A stretch of 51,794 nt of DNA from Lacrimispora defluvii (GTDB lineage Bacteria; Bacillota; Clostridia; Lachnospirales; Lachnospiraceae): NCBI GenBank assembly GCA_013036995.1, contig JAAOXG010000067.1, forward strand, positions 1 to 51,794, written 5' to 3'. The notes under the pieces were generated by a model. It worked only from the letters and a program-made list of their open reading frames with translations. It made no database searches and was not told the origin of the DNA. The position numbers were made by a program, and so were the translations under genes. This document shows, in pieces, positions 51,678-51,794 of the stretch; within the stretch, counting starts at the first letter, position 1; the number at the start of each line of letters is the position of its first letter.

Positions 51678-51794
51678 GAGCACGAATTGATCAATTATGT
51701 AATTTGACATCTTAGGTTTCGACATTTTATATAACTAAAAAATAATTTTTACGCTATTATTGACAGAAATTATAAACTCAAACTTCGCACTTAA

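Overview
The window looks like chromosomal DNA from an anaerobic, spore-forming member of the Firmicutes, most likely Lachnospiraceae (Clostridium/Lacrimispora-like). Supporting signs are strong AGGAGG-type ribosome binding sites, TTGaca/TATAAT promoters, an AsrABC sulfite reductase, a SpoVB-type flippase, a clostridial FchA plus FolD pair, and GTG/TTG starts. No rRNA, tRNA or CRISPR array was seen. The assignment is from gene content only.

Layout. 0.07-2.4 kb: LytS/LytR-type two-component system (minus), then a small holin-like membrane protein. 3-7.3 kb (minus): asrABC with an FNT channel of the hydrosulfide type, and a Crp/Fnr-family regulator whose terminator palindrome sits exactly where a class II activator site for the asr operon would be. 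7.5-9 kb: SpoVB-like flippase. 9.2-13.1 kb (plus): iscS-nifU-mnmA-amidase operon for sulfur transfer, with a Fur-like box upstream. 13.2-14.6 kb: patatin phospholipase and a GNAT acetyltransferase. 14.8-18.8 kb: two lipoproteins, one with calcium-binding-like repeats that overlaps the start of an OmpR/HisKA two-component system. 18.8-21 kb: chemoreceptor (minus).

21.2-27.5 kb: arginine biosynthesis, argG (minus) divergent from argC-GNAT-argJ-argB-argD (plus). The shared intergenic region holds two mirror-image promoters, each with an ARG-box-like operator over its -10. 27.6-30.5 kb: a TetR-controlled esterase-like pair (minus), and an AraC-type regulator fused to an RSH-like (ppGpp hydrolase-family) HD domain that keeps the metal ligands but has lost the catalytic Glu-Asp pair.

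30.6-43.3 kb: a large peptide/amide utilisation island: AroM-family protein, three different M20 amidohydrolases, a complete Dpp/Opp-type ABC transporter, a DUF1177 protein and a convergent PucR regulator. 43.5-45 kb: FchA cyclohydrolase with a FolD variant lacking the usual catalytic lysine. 45.1-46.7 kb: amino acid permease with a TPR-like N-terminal extension. 46.9-48.5 kb: flotillin-like SPFH protein.

48.5-51.8 kb is an AT-rich accessory tail. It holds two small genes (a membrane protein and a zinc-ribbon protein) preceded by diverged copies of the same regulatory module, a decayed IS110-family recombinase fragment, and two copies of a ~128 bp block that sits where IS110 elements carry their bridge RNA. 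The right end carries a strong promoter firing out of the window. The best candidates for undescribed biology are the AraC-HD fusion, the AroM/DUF1177/M20 island and the orphan IS110 leader.
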